Source of the DNA: Phoronis ovalis
Lineage: Eukaryota > Phoronida > Phoronidae
Direction: 5' to 3'
DNA length: 11,785 bases
Assembly (NCBI GenBank): GCA_028565635.1
Contig: JAOXYB010050325.1
Location: forward strand, 1 to 11,785
Shown piece by piece: positions 1-7,449 of this stretch. The translations under genes were made by a program, and so were the position numbers. Below the pieces are notes generated by a model. It saw only the letters and a list, made by a program, of their open reading frames with translations, was not told the origin of the DNA and did no database searches. Numbering within the stretch: the first letter of the stretch is position 1; each line of letters begins with the position of its first letter.

Positions 1-149
1 CATCTTTTTTTAAAATTACTTAAATTTTACAATTATTTATATCACAGCAGACTTCATTATTATCATTAACTGCCTCACGACCGTTTTTAAATTGTAGCAG
101 AAATTTGGTTAAATCACCAATTTAGTTTTTTAGCAAATAAAAAAATTGT

Positions 150-735
150 CTTTTTTAAGAGCTCGAGATACAAAGAGGTGCATATACATTTCAATATAAA
201 TTCTTAGTAATTAAAATAAAGAGATAAATATATGACACATACATTTTAAAAAAGTTAATACTCTAAACTTTACAAATCATGAGGTTAAATAGTTTGAATT
301 TGATCATATGATCTAATAAGGCTATTTTTGGGAAAAAATTAATTTTTCAAAAAAAAATATGTCAAAAACCCATACATCTACAAACTTGAAACTTAGCATA
401 AATTACCTATACATATATGTCTACAAAAAGGGTCTTAGATTTCTAAAATTTTACTTTAGGGGTTACATCAAACTCAGTAAAATATTGACCTTTAAGCTTT
501 GAAAATTTATAACTTTTAAGCTTTTTGTAGATCTATATCGAAAGATAATGTTTTACCGAGTTTCAGCTTTTTAAGTGCAAGTGTTTCTGAATTCATGAAC
601 ATTCAAGTATGATCTTTGTAAGACTGTATTCTTTTATATAATTACATGTCTGTCTCTTCATTTTGGTTATGAGAAATAACAAAGAAATGTATAGTCTAAT
701 AACAGTGTTGTATCTCGAGTCCTTAAAGATTAACT
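150..735. repeat. Degraded inverted-repeat element (possible non-autonomous DNA transposon)
   Basis: CTCGAGATACAA at 162-173 is matched exactly in inverted orientation by TTGTATCTCGAG at 708-719. Similarity continues on both sides: TTTAAG-like sequence outside each, then TATACATTTC and later AAAATRAAGAGA inside each arm, with small indels. The arms together extend roughly 80-110 bp and look about two-thirds identical by eye. The interior is AT-rich, with a GATCATATGATC palindrome near 302 and CTACAAAAAG/CTTTTTGTAG pairs, and has no open frame of note. No clean target-site duplication was found. This suits an old foldback or TIR element of about 0.6 kb, family unknown. Confidence 0.4.
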
Positions 736-1285
736 AATATTTCAAAAAGTTATTCACGGTATTTAAAAATTTGGTCATAACAAATATTGGGAGTGTCGTT
801 TACTTCATAAGAACGTAGTTAGGTCGAACTTTTAGATACGCTGGATTTTCCGGTAGGATGTACCTCATGATTTTTATGAGGTGTCATAAAATGTTAATTA
901 AATATCATGCATTGCACACAAGAGTTTGAAAGTACCACATGAGCCAGAATGTTAAAGTTTCAGAAAACTTTTATTTTGTGTGAAAAAAGTGTAATGCGGC
1001 TCGGACTTTTCGTGATTTTTTTCACGAACAGTAACGAGGGTATAGCTTTAATGGTTAATCTTTACATTTCACAGCAAAACTTTCCAATTCAATTTTCGCC
1101 AAAAAATTATCATAGTTAATAACAGTAAAAATAAGTAATTCTCAAAAAAAAAATTAAATAGACTTTGTCAAATTTTACAAAACAGTGTCATCCTAATTAC
1201 TGACCACGTCTGAGGCTTATATAACAAAATATATAATTATCATAACTAAACTTGGTTAAATATCTTGCAGAAGTTACAGCATAGT
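736..1285. other. AT-rich stretch without a recognised gene
   Basis: No open frame or family motif is visible. Two small hairpins occur: CCTCAT/ATGAGG around 863-882, and TTCGTGA (1009-1015) with TCACGAA (1022-1028). If the promoter at 1352-1414 is real, this would be first-intron sequence. Confidence 0.5.
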
Positions 1286-1291
1286 GCTTAC

Positions 1292-1330
1292 CTGTCTTTC
1301 ATTGAAGTTGTACAATGCGTGTCTCAAAAA
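1292..1330 (-). other. Candidate short first exon ending in a GTAAGC donor
   Basis: Minus-strand sequence between the predicted start site and the donor at 1292 ends AAAGACAG/GTAAGC, a good donor. It contains an ATG at 1302-1300 (ATGAAAGACAG) that would open a coding frame 11 nt before the junction. Another frame reads RHALYNFNERQ up to the same donor. If real, the gene continues below 1286 and probably off the left edge; I see no clear next exon in 1-1285. The upper boundary is inferred from TATA spacing only. Confidence 0.28.
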
Positions 1331-1351
1331 TATGTTTTGGTCTAAAAGTTA

Positions 1352-1414
1352 CCTTTTTATACCTTCCTAATCGAGTCTCACTTGTCACCAGTTATAAAAC
1401 AAGGAGGCGGGGTT
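1352..1414 (-). promoter_or_regulatory. Candidate core promoter: GC box plus TATA box, reading leftward
   Basis: On the minus strand a GGTATAAAAAGG TATA box lies at 1361-1352, with a CCCCGCCTCC GC-box-like site about 50 nt upstream (1414-1403). Transcription would start about 30 nt below the TATA box, near 1330. A GTAAGC donor follows at 1291, so the elements are ordered as in a TATA promoter with a short first exon. The GC box stands out in very AT-rich surroundings. On the plus strand a TATAAAA also occurs at 1393-1399 beside the same GC box, so direction is not certain. No protein evidence supports it. Confidence 0.4.
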
Positions 1415-1765
1415 ACAATCCTTAAATTAAAGTTTAAATGCTAATCCAGTGCCTCATACAAGGATATGCATTCTAAGAATATACTCAATAGCAACGTGAA
1501 AAAAAAATTGAAATTAAGGTTGTGTAAGTGACATGAATCACGCACGTTTTGTTTTTATAAAAACTGTTATTGCATATATGTATGAATCTCAATATATCTT
1601 ACATGTCTAAGGCTATGACAAGTTTGGTTGTATAAGTAAGTTAGATAAGTTGGTAAAACGCAAAATGATAAATGTATATTATTAATTTATTAATAGATTT
1701 TTTTACTTGTTGCAAAACAATTTTTTTTTTTAAATCTGTTTTTCTTATTAGCTTTTTAAAATTAT
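1415..1765. other. AT-rich stretch, nothing recognised
   Basis: Long A and T runs, with no open frame, splice-bounded block or repeat pair that I can support. It lies upstream of the candidate minus-strand promoter. Confidence 0.5.
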
Positions 1766-1945
1766 GTTGCTAAATTGTGAATTATAATAAATTTTCATTA
1801 TCTGATAATGCAAAATAGTCGTGTAAAACATTTCACTATAATTACCAACTGCTTTGCTAAAATAATTCTTTTAAAATTCTGTAACTAATGAAAACAAGAT
1901 ATAGCAAGATGCTTTATTTTAAACTTTTATATGCAATAAAACTGG
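1766..1945. repeat. Diverged second copy of the GCLC block-5 donor region (partner at 4558-4740)
   Basis: A 24-nt stretch at 1856-1879 is identical to 4651-4674, in the same orientation. GTTGCTAAAT occurs 90 nt before it here (1766) and 93 nt before it there (4558). ACCAACTG/ACTAACTG precedes both and AATGAAAA follows both. Beyond this, ATGCTTT...TTTTAAA...ACTTTT resembles the end of GCLC block 5 read on this strand. The shared unit therefore seems to span intron plus exon end, which points to a duplicated GCLC fragment. An intronic repeat that merely neighbours the exon is the alternative. Confidence 0.55.
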
Positions 1946-2065
1946 TTTACTGTGTCTATTTGCAACCACCACTATTTACGTAAATGTACTCCCTCAGACT
2001 CATGGTATGTATTATAATAAACAATAGCTGACTGTAACACTTAACAGTATATACATCAGGCCTAC

Positions 2066-2123
2066 CTAGCCAGCGTGGACTCGAATCTTCAATCCGCACT
2101 TGGGCACCTGTTTCCTGAATCTG
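2066..2123 (-). other. GC-rich island: splice-bounded exon candidate or tRNA-like relic
   Basis: On the minus strand TTTTTATATAG precedes a 58-nt block reading QIQETGAQVRIEDSSPRWL, followed by CTAG/GTAGGC. Composition is much less AT-rich than its surroundings. The same DNA holds GATTCGAGTCC (2087-2077), a near-perfect RNA polymerase III B box, and TGCCCAAGTGCGG (2106-2094), a weaker A-box-like site. That spacing is too short for an intact tRNA. I do not recognise the peptide. On the plus strand a frame reading AYLASVDSNLQSALGHLF is open too. Confidence 0.25.
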
Positions 2124-2126
2124 CTA

Positions 2127-2660
2127 TATAAAAACAATAAAGAAAAGAAAATACACTAACAGATATGGTAACATCTACATTAAATAAATGACAGCAGTAT
2201 TCATTTTGCATATAATGATACATGTTATTACAGCGCAGTTGATTGTTATGCACTAAGAAGCCTCGATGATACGCACCAAAACCATTTTTGTTCTAAAACA
2301 ATTAAATGTACCAATTAACTAACAAGGTAGCCAGATCAATAGCAATTTTTACAAAATTACCCACGACAATGTTGAAGTCCCTTCTACTTCGATTCTGGTC
2401 CGATAAAAGGACTACATAAATAGGACGACTAACTCAACAAACAAGAACAGTGCTAGTCTCAGAATGGAACAGCCCCGGGGAGGATAATCCCTACATATTC
2501 CCTTCTTGGGGAACAACATGCCTTCTCTTATCCACTGGAAATATAGTACGGCAGCCCTTTCCGGTAGAAACGTCAAAACATTACATACTTTGGAGAAGCG
2601 GAGATTAACCAGCATTTACCGTTTCGGATCCGTGTGTTCAACTGTATTTACTATCAAAAC
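2127..2660. other. Intergenic stretch with overlapping short frames, no recognised gene
   Basis: The part from about 2440 to 2640 is less AT-rich than average, and frames of 60-67 codons are open on both strands (2412-2615 minus, 2506-2691 plus). Neither resembles a family I know. Opposite-strand openness over the same bases is expected from composition. No splice-bounded block was identified. Confidence 0.45.
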
Positions 2661-2776
2661 AAACGTTTCGGGTATGTACAAGTTGAGGTAGCAATAGAAG
2701 GGATAATATTTCGTTAATATTCCATATGAGGTACAGGTAAAAGCCAAACTTTTCGAGTATGAACAATTTGAGGTAG
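2661..2776 (+). repeat. Two-copy direct repeat, 85-bp spacing
   Basis: The 31-nt segments at 2661-2691 and 2746-2776 agree at 27 of 31 positions; both end TTGAGGTAG. GATAATATT follows 10 nt after the first copy (2701-2709) and directly after the second. The intervening part contains a third GAGGTA. It may be a short tandem duplication or part of a longer interspersed repeat. Confidence 0.6.
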
Positions 2777-3426
2777 GATAATATTAAGCCAAGGTAAAAT
2801 CTAATTATGTTTCAGTATTGGAACGTTATGACTTGATTTGTGTAACATCTCTTTACCGTCTTTCTTTATTGCCGCTGGTACACCATTTGCATTTCTGTAC
2901 TGAAATTAGGTAACAGCTCGGGACATGGCTTAATCTGATTAGATATTTCATCGCAACGCTTTAGTGGATCATAGTTGATATTATTTTTTTTGCCTTGTCT
3001 CAGTTCCAAATTTCCCTCTTAAATAGTGATAACTTCCCAACGAAATTCGCAGAAAAAAGTAGAGCGTGTTAAATGAGGCAAGACTCAAATGAGCGCAAGA
3101 ATATTACCATGTGACACTAAGGAAGTGAAAGTAAATGGTAAGAATTAAAGTACAGTAGGCTTGAAAATATATATACATGTAATCAATTTTATAGAAAGTA
3201 TGTACATGTTATTACTTTTAAAACGTTAAGATAATTTATGTGAATTCATTTATAACTTTGTGCACATCAGCGCTGACAAGAAATTAGACAGCATCTTCGA
3301 TTCTTTGATGGAAATAGACAACATGCAGCTTCATATACTAGTGCTATATATAGTGATAGCACAGTAAGTGGACAACTAGTTGTATGCAGTTGGAGTGCAA
3401 ATCAATGTACCGGCAATGGTTCAAAA
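2777..3426. other. 3' flank of the GCLC pseudogene, nothing further recognised
   Basis: This lies downstream of the last GCLC-like block. Any remaining C-terminal codons (CPELL motif) are not readable. One frame stays open on the minus strand down to 3344 but has no similarity below about 3430. Confidence 0.4.
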
Positions 3427-3672
3427 CTAATGTTTCATTTCTGTGTAATGTATCTTCTGCATATCTTGACGCTAGGTACGTCAAGGCACAAAAGGACGCA
3501 GAAATTGTGAATGAAATTTGATCAGGTAATTTATTTGCACTGACACGACATGAAGCCCTCTGTTTTATGAGAGAGATACTGAAGTAAACTGCGTCTTGTT
3601 TCCACATCACGGTCGATATTACCCAGGTAACTTACCGTTAACAAGAGGAATCAAACTAGGAAAATCCTGACT
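3427..3672 (-). pseudogene. GCLC: GCLC pseudogene block 7 (C-terminal region), frameshifted and stopped
   Basis: After a strong acceptor (CTTTATTTCAG) the frame reads SQDFPSLIPLVN, matching human EGVFPGLIPILN. A 4-nt excess at 3633-3636 changes frame to SYLGNIDRDVETRRSLLQYLS, matching SYLENMEVDVDTRCSILNYL. A missing CT unit in the GA/CT run at 3569-3576 changes frame again to LIKQRAS (human LIKKRAS). A further gap of about 11 nt then leads to a third frame reading VQINYLIKFHSQF, alignable with RWMREFIANHPDY by mostly single-base changes. TGA follows at 3481-3483 and TAG at 3472-3474. A weak KIHYTEM match to the EMNYSLI region ends near 3430. The lower boundary is approximate. The GGTAAGT at 3636-3630 mimics a donor. 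Confidence 0.72.
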
Positions 3673-4293
3673 CTGAAATAAAGGAAATAACAATGTTCAG
3701 CTTTTAAATTTGCCATTTTCCACAAGATCAACATATGATACTTCGTCACTATGAACTAGCTGTTTTCCATTGAAAAGTGAGTTATAATAGGTTGAATTGA
3801 TAAAATGTGAAAATTTATTTTCAAAAAATATACAGTACGTTTTAGAACATAAATTGAAATAGCTATTTTAGTGTCAAAGCTTACGAATTTATGCATGCAA
3901 GTTAATTTTACGTGCAAATTCAATTTAATTAAAATTTTCAGAAGATTCCCCATTTCAAATTAAACAACGAACAGTCAAATTTAAATCTTTAGTTCGCCTT
4001 ATTGGTCAAAACAGCCGATTTTTAACGCACAATCCCCAGTTAAAAAGTATCATTTTCACACGTATTTGGTAAGGAGCATGCGTACGCACTTTATTCCTGA
4101 GTGCCAAGTCAGTTGTATACTTTTGAGTATATTATGACTTTTTATCTCAAACATGAAGGAACGGACACAGAGTGGGGGACATTGACAGCTAAACATAGCC
4201 TCATATCAAAATAATTGTTTTTTTAATTAGCGTAATTGGATTGCGCAGAGAAAGAAAGGGATATAAACTCTACACATGACATTATATATCTAC

Positions 4294-4442
4294 CTTTCCA
4301 TTAATGATCTCGTCTATTGTCATTAGTTCGTATTTTTCTATCATCTCTCCATTGCAACAGTCGTTTCTCTTATCACAGTCGCTCAAACTAGAATTCGTTT
4401 CATAACAGGAATTATATCCTTCAGTATCCTCAGGCGGAGTTC
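4294..4442 (-). pseudogene. GCLC: GCLC pseudogene block 6 (ELMTIDEIINGK), open
   Basis: An acceptor GTATTTACAG precedes 49 codons starting TPPEDTEGYNSCYETNSSLS and ending MIEKYELMTIDEIINGK. The end matches human EYTLMSIDTIINGK. The cysteine- and serine-rich first half aligns only loosely with the variable region before it (human GCGKAQNSTEL). The donor AAG/GTAGAT is phase 0 and fits block 7. The entry phase is 1. No stop or frameshift lies within it, so this block alone would pass as a coding exon; only its neighbours show it is part of a broken gene. Confidence 0.75.
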
Positions 4443-4697
4443 CTGTAAATACTTTGAGCTGTTGTAATTTCAATGTGGGTACTGGAATTCTTGATGAGTA
4501 TTAAGCAACATATTGTGGACAATTAGATGTCAATTACTCTATACATGTTGACTCTGTGTTGCTAAATAAAAAGCTATTAAGTTAATTAAAACAAAATACT
4601 TTTTCTCTGCTTTATTTCCTAATCATTTTATTGCAAATACTAACTGTTTCGCTAAAATAATTCTTTTAAAATTCAATAAATAATGAAAATTGCTTAC

Positions 4698-4873
4698 TCG
4701 AAAATATGCTTTTTTCTAAAATAAAACTTTTCTTGCTGCACTGCATCTCGTTTCATATTAACGTCAACCTTTGAAATTGGTATCAGCAAGTTGAGGTCAT
4801 ACGATAGAATAACTCGCGTTAATATTATGATGAAAATAGAAAATGCTGCATTTTCAAAATCGGTCAGTTGAAC
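4698..4873 (-). pseudogene. GCLC: GCLC pseudogene block 5 (VQLTDFEN...FYFRK) with in-frame deletion and frameshift
   Basis: After ATTTATAG the frame reads [20 protein letters not shown], then [20 protein letters not shown], then [18 protein letters not shown]. It matches human [40 protein letters not shown] and KVAQKRDAV...FYFRK. Four residues (KVAQ or KVAQ-like) are missing near 4751-4754, a 12-nt in-frame loss. The donor GA/GTAAGC at 4698 gives phase 2, but block 6 needs phase 1. Removing one base from the A6 run at 4710-4715 would restore phase 1 and a FRK-S-I-F reading close to FRKDI. The region around this donor is duplicated at 1766-1945. Confidence 0.88.
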
Positions 4874-5653
4874 CTATAAATCATAAAATAACAACATTAA
4901 TCTCATGACATGACATTAAAAACAATGCAGCAGAATATCTAAAATTTACAGAGCGTAACAGACTAGCTTATGTATATCTGAGTTTGTTTATTGAAATAAT
5001 TAAAAAACCCAATAACATAGAGGTATGAACAAAACAGCGTGTGACAAACAATCAAAACTACTTGAGGGTAAAATAAGGTCAGGTATACCTTTAGTTGTAA
5101 GAGAGATATACGCACTTATACGTCTTGTGCAATAAACTATTTGCATACAGTTGAGGGCGCTACAGTCAGACCCTTTCAATACCGGCATCCTTTAGTTATA
5201 CACAACACTTTAATTTTTGTCTTTTTTAATCTAACTTTAGTAAAGCTTTAAGCGGTGAACAAAAGAAAAAAATATTAATACATAGTTGTTTATGTATGGA
5301 TATGCTCACAAAAAAGGTATTTCTTAGAACAAAGAACATTTTGTGTGCATGAATCGCATGAGCGCGCGCAGAACTATGTCATTGTTCATTCACAGAATGC
5401 GACATATTGGAATCGTTTGGGTCTAAGACTGGTGGCTCCACCAAGGGCATGCAACTAGTCTAATGCACTGAGTTTTGAAATTCTATTGTTACACTGAACA
5501 AACGGTTTTAAAAATATAAATTCAATATTCTTTCTATTGATGTCATTATCTGCAGTTATCTAATCATCCATGAATCTGATACAGTTGTTCATATGGATTG
5601 ACCGCACATCATCTACATTTGAGAACATCACGTTTTATATTAAATGTACTTAC

Positions 5654-5749
5654 ATCAGTTGGTCGGAATTCTACTCTCTATGTAATATCACTGTTTGGTG
5701 GTGGAATTTTGAACCGCATCGTTCACCAGTTAGTTGATTGGATGTTCTA
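5654..5749 (-). pseudogene. GCLC: GCLC pseudogene block 4 (NIQSTNW...VEFRP) with three in-frame stops
   Basis: Read in the homologous frame, the block gives stop-NIQSTNW-stop-TMRFKIPPPNSDIT-stop-RVEFRPTD. It matches human ENIQSTNWQTMRFKPPPPNS then DIGWRVEFRPME. The stops are TAG 5747-5749 (for Glu), TGA 5723-5725 (for Gln) and TAG 5678-5680 (for the Trp of GWR, a single G-to-A step from TGG). The donor GAT/GTAAGT at 5654 is excellent and phase 0, matching block 5. The 5' part of this exon (HLFIRDP region, expected in about 5750-5935) is barely recognisable; HFYI near 5900 is the only hint. A different frame is open for 94 codons across 5671-5955, but it has no GCLC similarity. Confidence 0.8.
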
Positions 5750-6268
5750 CACCCGGTACAATGGTAAAACAATATGACATCAGGTAACCAATAGTAGCCA
5801 GCGTCTCTAGTGTTGGGCCTGAATGTAGTTCTTAGAGTTTTTATGAACACTTTTCTTTGTTCCCTGGGCGTCCATATAACATCTATATATAAAAGTGGAT
5901 ATAATTTCGCACAAAGTGAAATATCATAATTTGATAAAATGTCATTTTTTATCAAAAATGATGAGACTACTTCAATCTTTCAGAATTACCTATTTTTTAC
6001 GTATTTTCCGCCAATTCTACAGTATCGGTTAAGGCTGCGTGCATGAATAATTGGAAATAGCAAACATACATTGTATTTAGTTGCAAGCAGGCTGAGTTTT
6101 CCACGAGTCATGTTGCATGTAATTTCTCAGATTATGTGTTAATACTGGGGTGGATGGAAGCATCAGTTGCACCCTGTGTACCTCGTTCCATTTGTTCTAG
6201 TGCAATTGCTACGCTGTATACAGATGTTTTACTAACTACATAAAGGTCATGCCACAAAGAGTATGTAC

Positions 6269-6407
6269 CGGCATCCAGTAACGTCTGACACTCATCTTTA
6301 TCATATATTAATTTGATGTCATTGTAAACTTCACCCTGGGGAAACAAATAGCTGTCTATCGGATCACTACGAGATTTATTAATTTGGAACTTGTTCCTAT
6401 TTAGCGG
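6269..6407 (-). pseudogene. GCLC: GCLC pseudogene block 3, open reading frame intact
   Basis: A clear acceptor (ACTTTTCAG) precedes PLNRNKFQINKSRSDPIDSY, then LFPQGEVYNDIKLIYDKDEC and QTLLDAG. This matches human PLKNNNYRISKSRYDSIDSY, LSKCGEKYNDIDLTIDKEIY and EQLLQEG at the same spacing. The block is 46 codons plus one base and ends at GCCG/GTACAT in phase 1. Tyr of SRYDSIDSY is replaced by Ser. The frame stays open past the donor into intron sequence down to about 6132, but that extension has no GCLC similarity. This is one of the best preserved blocks. Confidence 0.85.
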
Positions 6408-6595
6408 CTGAAAAGTATGCATTTGTTCAGAAGAAAAGTAAATATATGCCAAACAAGCAATTTCATCTCTTCAAATAATATAAATTTGGCCCTGTTTTGG
6501 CAAGCCGAGTGACCGAAATATTAGAATATTACTAATGGTAGTACATTTCATATACACTATGGAAAAACAACGATTTTATAGCTAATAAATGCTAC

Positions 6596-6711
6596 ATTTA
6601 AGCTTCCTCTTCTACAGTTCTGTTATCTAAAGCTGCAACTATGACATCCCATCGACAATCCACATCTGACAGATAACCGCGGTAAATAAGAAAAGCTGCA
6701 TTAAGGGCCAT
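6596..6711 (-). pseudogene. GCLC: GCLC pseudogene block 2 (DCRW segment) with TAA near its 3' end
   Basis: After a pyrimidine-rich tract and TTGTAG, the frame reads [20 protein letters not shown] and then [17 protein letters not shown] followed by TAA (6598-6600). It matches human MALSAASPFYRGYVSDIDCR and WGVISASVDDRTREERGLE. It starts in phase 0, directly continuing block 1 at the conserved position. The end is damaged: the stop falls where Leu of GLE is expected. The only nearby GT (GTAGC, 6595-6591) would end the exon in phase 2, whereas block 3 begins in phase 0. The donor therefore looks lost or shifted by a small indel. Confidence 0.85.
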
Positions 6712-7243
6712 CTACAACCAGAAGAAAGCAGCTACAACAGGAATATCTCACAAATATACTCTTGGGGAGCTACCGTAGTGGTCGTGAACGAATAATAATG
6801 ACAAATTATTTCTCAACGTGCCCTCATGAATCTCCTCAACATGCTGGTACCATTTAAGTTCACGTGTAGACTACGAATGTACTCGCAAACAGTCTACCAT
6901 ATTATTTTTTCGATATTCACTGTACAAGTACGTCACTCATGCACGTGAACATGACGTTGTCAATCATATTGCTTTCTTTCTAGCACAATGAGTTAACTCT
7001 TATCCGTGATTTCCCGAAATATTATTCTCGAAATTACTTCAATTGACATTAGAAACATTTAACTGAGTTAAAATTGGATTACTACATCACAGACGGTCTG
7101 AGGTTTTAGCAGGCCCAAAGCCAATTTATACTAGGTCTGAAGATATCTTTTTTAATTCGGGGCCCTTGATTTCTTCAACTGCCATCTAAAACTGTCACAC
7201 TGCGTGTATAGTAAAGTGTATGCAGAATAGAAATACAGCTCAC

Positions 7244-7449
7244 CAGTATCGTAGTAAGGTGGTTCAACTGATGGTATAAGTGCCTCGCTTCATCTATGTT
7301 CGCTGCTTGGAATGTCATTTGAAGGCAGGAGCATCCTGACCCACAGCCACTGCTGTCCATATGATCAGGCAGGGCAGCTCTTTCGTTAGCTTCTCCATCA
7401 TCACCATATATGGTAAAATCTTCAGTGAATGGATTAGGTGTGTTTATGT
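7244..7449 (-). pseudogene. GCLC: GCLC pseudogene block 1 (glycine-rich CLQ segment), open but motif eroded
   Basis: The block reads [11 protein letters not shown]...[12 protein letters not shown], then [19 protein letters not shown], then [19 protein letters not shown] (68 codons). It matches human KNTPSPF, ASRASKPDHIYMDAMGFGMG and CCLQVTFQACSISEARYLYDQL. The 3' end is a good donor (ATACTG then GTGAGC), phase 0. I placed the acceptor at TTTAAAG just above 7449 (phase 1). In-frame VFKD across that point resembles IFKD, so homology may extend upstream to about 7489, where a TAA lies beyond. The frame is open, but the nearly invariant MDAMGFGMG loop is changed to MDSSGCGSG and two residues (Ile-Tyr) before it are missing, which argues against an active enzyme. 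Confidence 0.85.

Larger units (their letters stand above)
3427..7449 (-). pseudogene. GCLC: 5'-truncated, intron-containing glutamate-cysteine ligase catalytic subunit (GCLC) pseudogene
   Basis: Seven blocks on the minus strand align in order with animal GCLC, the cytosolic enzyme joining glutamate and cysteine with ATP in the first step of glutathione synthesis. They run from the segment after human ...VPIF through [41 protein letters not shown] and VDVDTRC to near the C-terminus. Introns are kept, and phases match at three junctions (first to second block, fourth to fifth, sixth to seventh), so this is a DNA-level duplicate and not a retrocopy. Damage includes TAA at 6598, TAG at 5747, TGA at 5723, TAG at 5678, an A-run frameshift near 4710, two frameshifts and a TGA in the last block, and small deletions. 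Blocks for the N-terminal part (FPRLG, WRPEY and TRNIR motifs) were not found up to 11356. Several defects occur in independent blocks, so sequencing error alone is unlikely. A functional parental GCLC is expected elsewhere in the genome. Confidence 0.85.

Noticed and set aside
2412-2691. Overlapping 61- and 67-codon frames on both strands
   Set aside because: No recognisable motif, no splice or promoter context, and openness on both strands fits the local base composition.
3756-3953. 65-codon minus-strand frame
   Set aside because: Low-complexity AT-driven peptide lying in an intron of the GCLC pseudogene; no family features.
5000-5188. 62-codon minus-strand frame
   Set aside because: Lies between GCLC blocks 4 and 5 and lacks similarity to either; treated as intronic chance.
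5430-5443. TGGTGGCTCCACCA near-palindrome
   Set aside because: Only a few base pairs of stem with no loop context or companion signals.
5671-5955. 94-codon minus-strand frame
   Set aside because: It overlaps GCLC block 4 but in a different frame; the homology is in the frame with stops, so this openness is accidental.
3427-7449. Retrotransposed (processed) GCLC copy
   Set aside because: Blocks are separated by hundreds of bases with AG/GT boundaries and matching phases, so introns were kept.
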